Below, piece by piece: positions 62,675 through 64,000 of a stretch of DNA of 64,000 nt. Source of the stretch: Daphnia pulex. Lineage: Eukaryota > Arthropoda > Branchiopoda > Diplostraca > Daphniidae. Location: contig NC_060024.1 of NCBI RefSeq assembly GCF_021134715.1, positions 1,798,001 through 1,862,000 on the forward strand. Reading direction: 5' to 3'. A program made the position numbers and the translations under genes. The first letter of the stretch is position 1, and the number at the start of each line of letters is the position of its first letter. Below the pieces are notes generated by a model. It was given only the letters and a program-made list of their open reading frames with translations, was not told the origin of the DNA and ran no database searches.

Positions 62675-63593
62675 TACCCGTACGCGACAGATAGCTTAAA
62701 AGTGCTTTTTTATTTTTTCCCCCGTTTCCCAAGCTTACGTTAGCTTACATTAGCTTGTATTGTATATAGTAGCCAAAGAGTTAGGTTTGTTTTGCTTGAC
62801 GTAGCTAGATTTTTTTTATTCCGTCGATGATTTTTTCTGTCAAGCTTTATTCAGCTGAAAATTACTTGTATTTTACCAGGCAGACTTAAACTCGGGTCAT
62901 ACTTTTTTTTAGTAAGCTTGAACTTACTTTTACTTTTTTTTCCTAGGTTTTGATTCTTCTTAAAGTTACTTGAAATCACTTGAAATAATAAAAATAATGA
63001 AAATAAAAGCTTGGGTAAGCTTTCGTTTTATCATCTAGGGAAAAAATAAGCTGAAAACAGCTAACATTTTCTTTTTGATTTTATGCTATATAATTCTTAT
63101 GTTAATGTAAGCTTATTCTATGCTATGATTAGAAAAGTAACGATTATATAAGCTGAAAACAGCCGAAAACAGCTAACTTTTCTCCTAATCAATAATCAGC
63201 ATGCTGCAATCAATATGTACATAATCTGCTCTCTTAATCTAGATTCTATAATTTCAGCAACCCCTCATCACATCAGCTATTGGATAGGTGACCCAAAATT
63301 GACGAAAAAGCTTAGAAATAAAAAAGTTAGCTTAGTTAAGCTTAAAGAAAGGTGCGCGCGCGCGCCATTTCTTCATTTTCCCCTTTTTTCTATGATAGAT
63401 GAGAGTAAGCTGAATGAAGCTTCAGAAAAAACAGCAATTCTTAGCTCACCACGGGACCAGCTACGTTTAGCTTATATATTTCATGGTTCTGTGTGTTGCA
63501 AAGTTAGCTCACTAAGTTTTTAGTAAACAAGGGATTTTTTCCATTTTTGTAAGCTGAAACAAGCACTTTTAAGCTATCTGTCGCGTACGGGTA
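62675..63593. mobile_element. 0.9-kb element with 33-bp terminal inverted repeats
   Basis: The left end (62675-62708) and right end (63560-63593) are exact complements, starting tacccgtacgcgacag. The interior is AT-rich and filled with short AAGCT/AGCTT motifs such as 'aagctgaaaacagc' (at 63050 and 63150), giving it a self-complementary character. It has no transposase, so it is a non-autonomous DNA transposon. No target-site duplication is obvious. Confidence 0.85.
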
Positions 63594-63729
63594 TCTCGTT
63601 GGTTTCTATAAGAATTTTTTTTTTATGAATAAGAGTTAAGTTGATAGAGAGAGAAACATAGTTTGTATTTAACGAATATTCGTCATCCCAAGGATACAAT
63701 ACTATGTGAAGAAGAAGTAACTAATTGCC

Positions 63730-64000
63730 TTACAGTTGTTGCTCCAATCTTCTGTTCCAGCCGATCCTTGAAGTGGACCTCTCTCTGGGCAGTGGGTTGC
63801 CTCTGCCTCTCCTTCTCCCTTGTCTGGGTGGTTCTGCCACTTGGAGTGCTGGTGGGTTAGCGACCGGTGCTGGTTCTGCAATCGTTAAATCATCCCACAA
63901 CACTTGTAAGGCCTCCTCTTCTTCCACTTCTCCTCCTCCAACCGCTTCTTCTTCCTCTCCTCCAACCGCTCCTCCTTCCTCCCGGTCGACGTGTGGTTGT
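63730..64000 (-). CDS. C-terminus of an unknown Glu/Arg-rich protein, cut by the window edge
   Basis: An open frame enters from the right edge on the minus strand and ends at a stop at 63730. It runs from an acidic Gly/Glu stretch through EALQVLWDDLTIAEPAPVAN to a basic end, RRRGRGNPLPRERSTSRIGW. The family is not recognised. Given the neighbouring transposon remains, a gag-like or transposon protein is likely; a host gene is not excluded. Confidence 0.4.
   Translation of the reverse strand, partial: QPHVDREEGGAVGGEEEEAVGGGEVEEEEALQVLWDDLTIAEPAPVANPPALQVAEPPRQGRRRGRGNPLPRERSTSRIGWNRRLEQQL

Noticed and set aside
62676..63593. Interpretation of the 33-bp inverted ends as long terminal repeats of the BEL/Pao element
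   Set aside because: They are inverted, not direct, and lie outside the gag remnant on one side only.

Overview
The window looks like arthropod nuclear DNA, most probably a cladoceran crustacean close to Daphnia. This is inferred from compact genes with introns of about 60-100 bp, TATA boxes paired with TCAGT-type initiators, and protein sequences that are arthropod-like versions of conserved eukaryotic genes. No bacterial features, CRISPR arrays, rRNA or tRNA genes were seen.

Layout. 1-6.1 kb: no supportable gene; AT-rich spacer with simple repeats. 6.1-7.6 kb: a decayed prolyl 4-hydroxylase alpha gene (frameshift, nonsense codon, no N-terminal half). 8.0-12.0 kb: an unusual intronless 1073-codon gene that joins duplicated coiled coils, an eIF4G-derived block (eIF4E-binding motif plus MIF4G domain) and a C-terminal KH-like domain. 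It has repeats upstream and an A-rich tract just after the stop, so it looks like a retroposed eIF4G copy turned into a chimera. 12.1-13.1 kb: a foldback element. 14.9-23.8 kb: a gene graveyard with remnants of an MFSD6-like transporter, a mitochondrial ClpX gene with several lesions, the C-terminal part of the SNARE USE1 (possibly still coding), a GST-zeta exon and a coiled-coil gene. Inverted copies of one TATA/CCAAT promoter plus first exon bracket the part from 16.7 to 23.8 kb. The right-hand copy drives a two-exon gene for a 132-residue glycine-rich-tail protein that I do not recognise; the left-hand copy encodes only a 31-codon paralogue.

27.3-58.7 kb is the conserved, gene-dense core: HERC2 (+, about 20 kb, giant HECT E3 ligase), TMEM205-like (-), HBS1 (-, ribosome-rescue GTPase) and CIAO3/NARFL (+, cytosolic iron-sulphur assembly). 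HBS1 and CIAO3 are head to head across about 260 bp. HBS1 contains a large stop-terminated exon that looks like the alternative SKI7-type ending of a dual HBS1/SKI7 gene.

58.7-64.0 kb is transposon-rich: a 1.1-kb foldback element with unusually long flanking direct repeats, a degenerate BEL/Pao gag, a 0.9-kb terminal-inverted-repeat element and a reading frame that runs off the right edge.

The best candidates for something undescribed are the eIF4G/KH chimera, the duplicated TATA-promoter gene family flanking the graveyard, and the HBS1/SKI7 terminal exon. All identifications come from reading the sequence and family knowledge; no searches were run.
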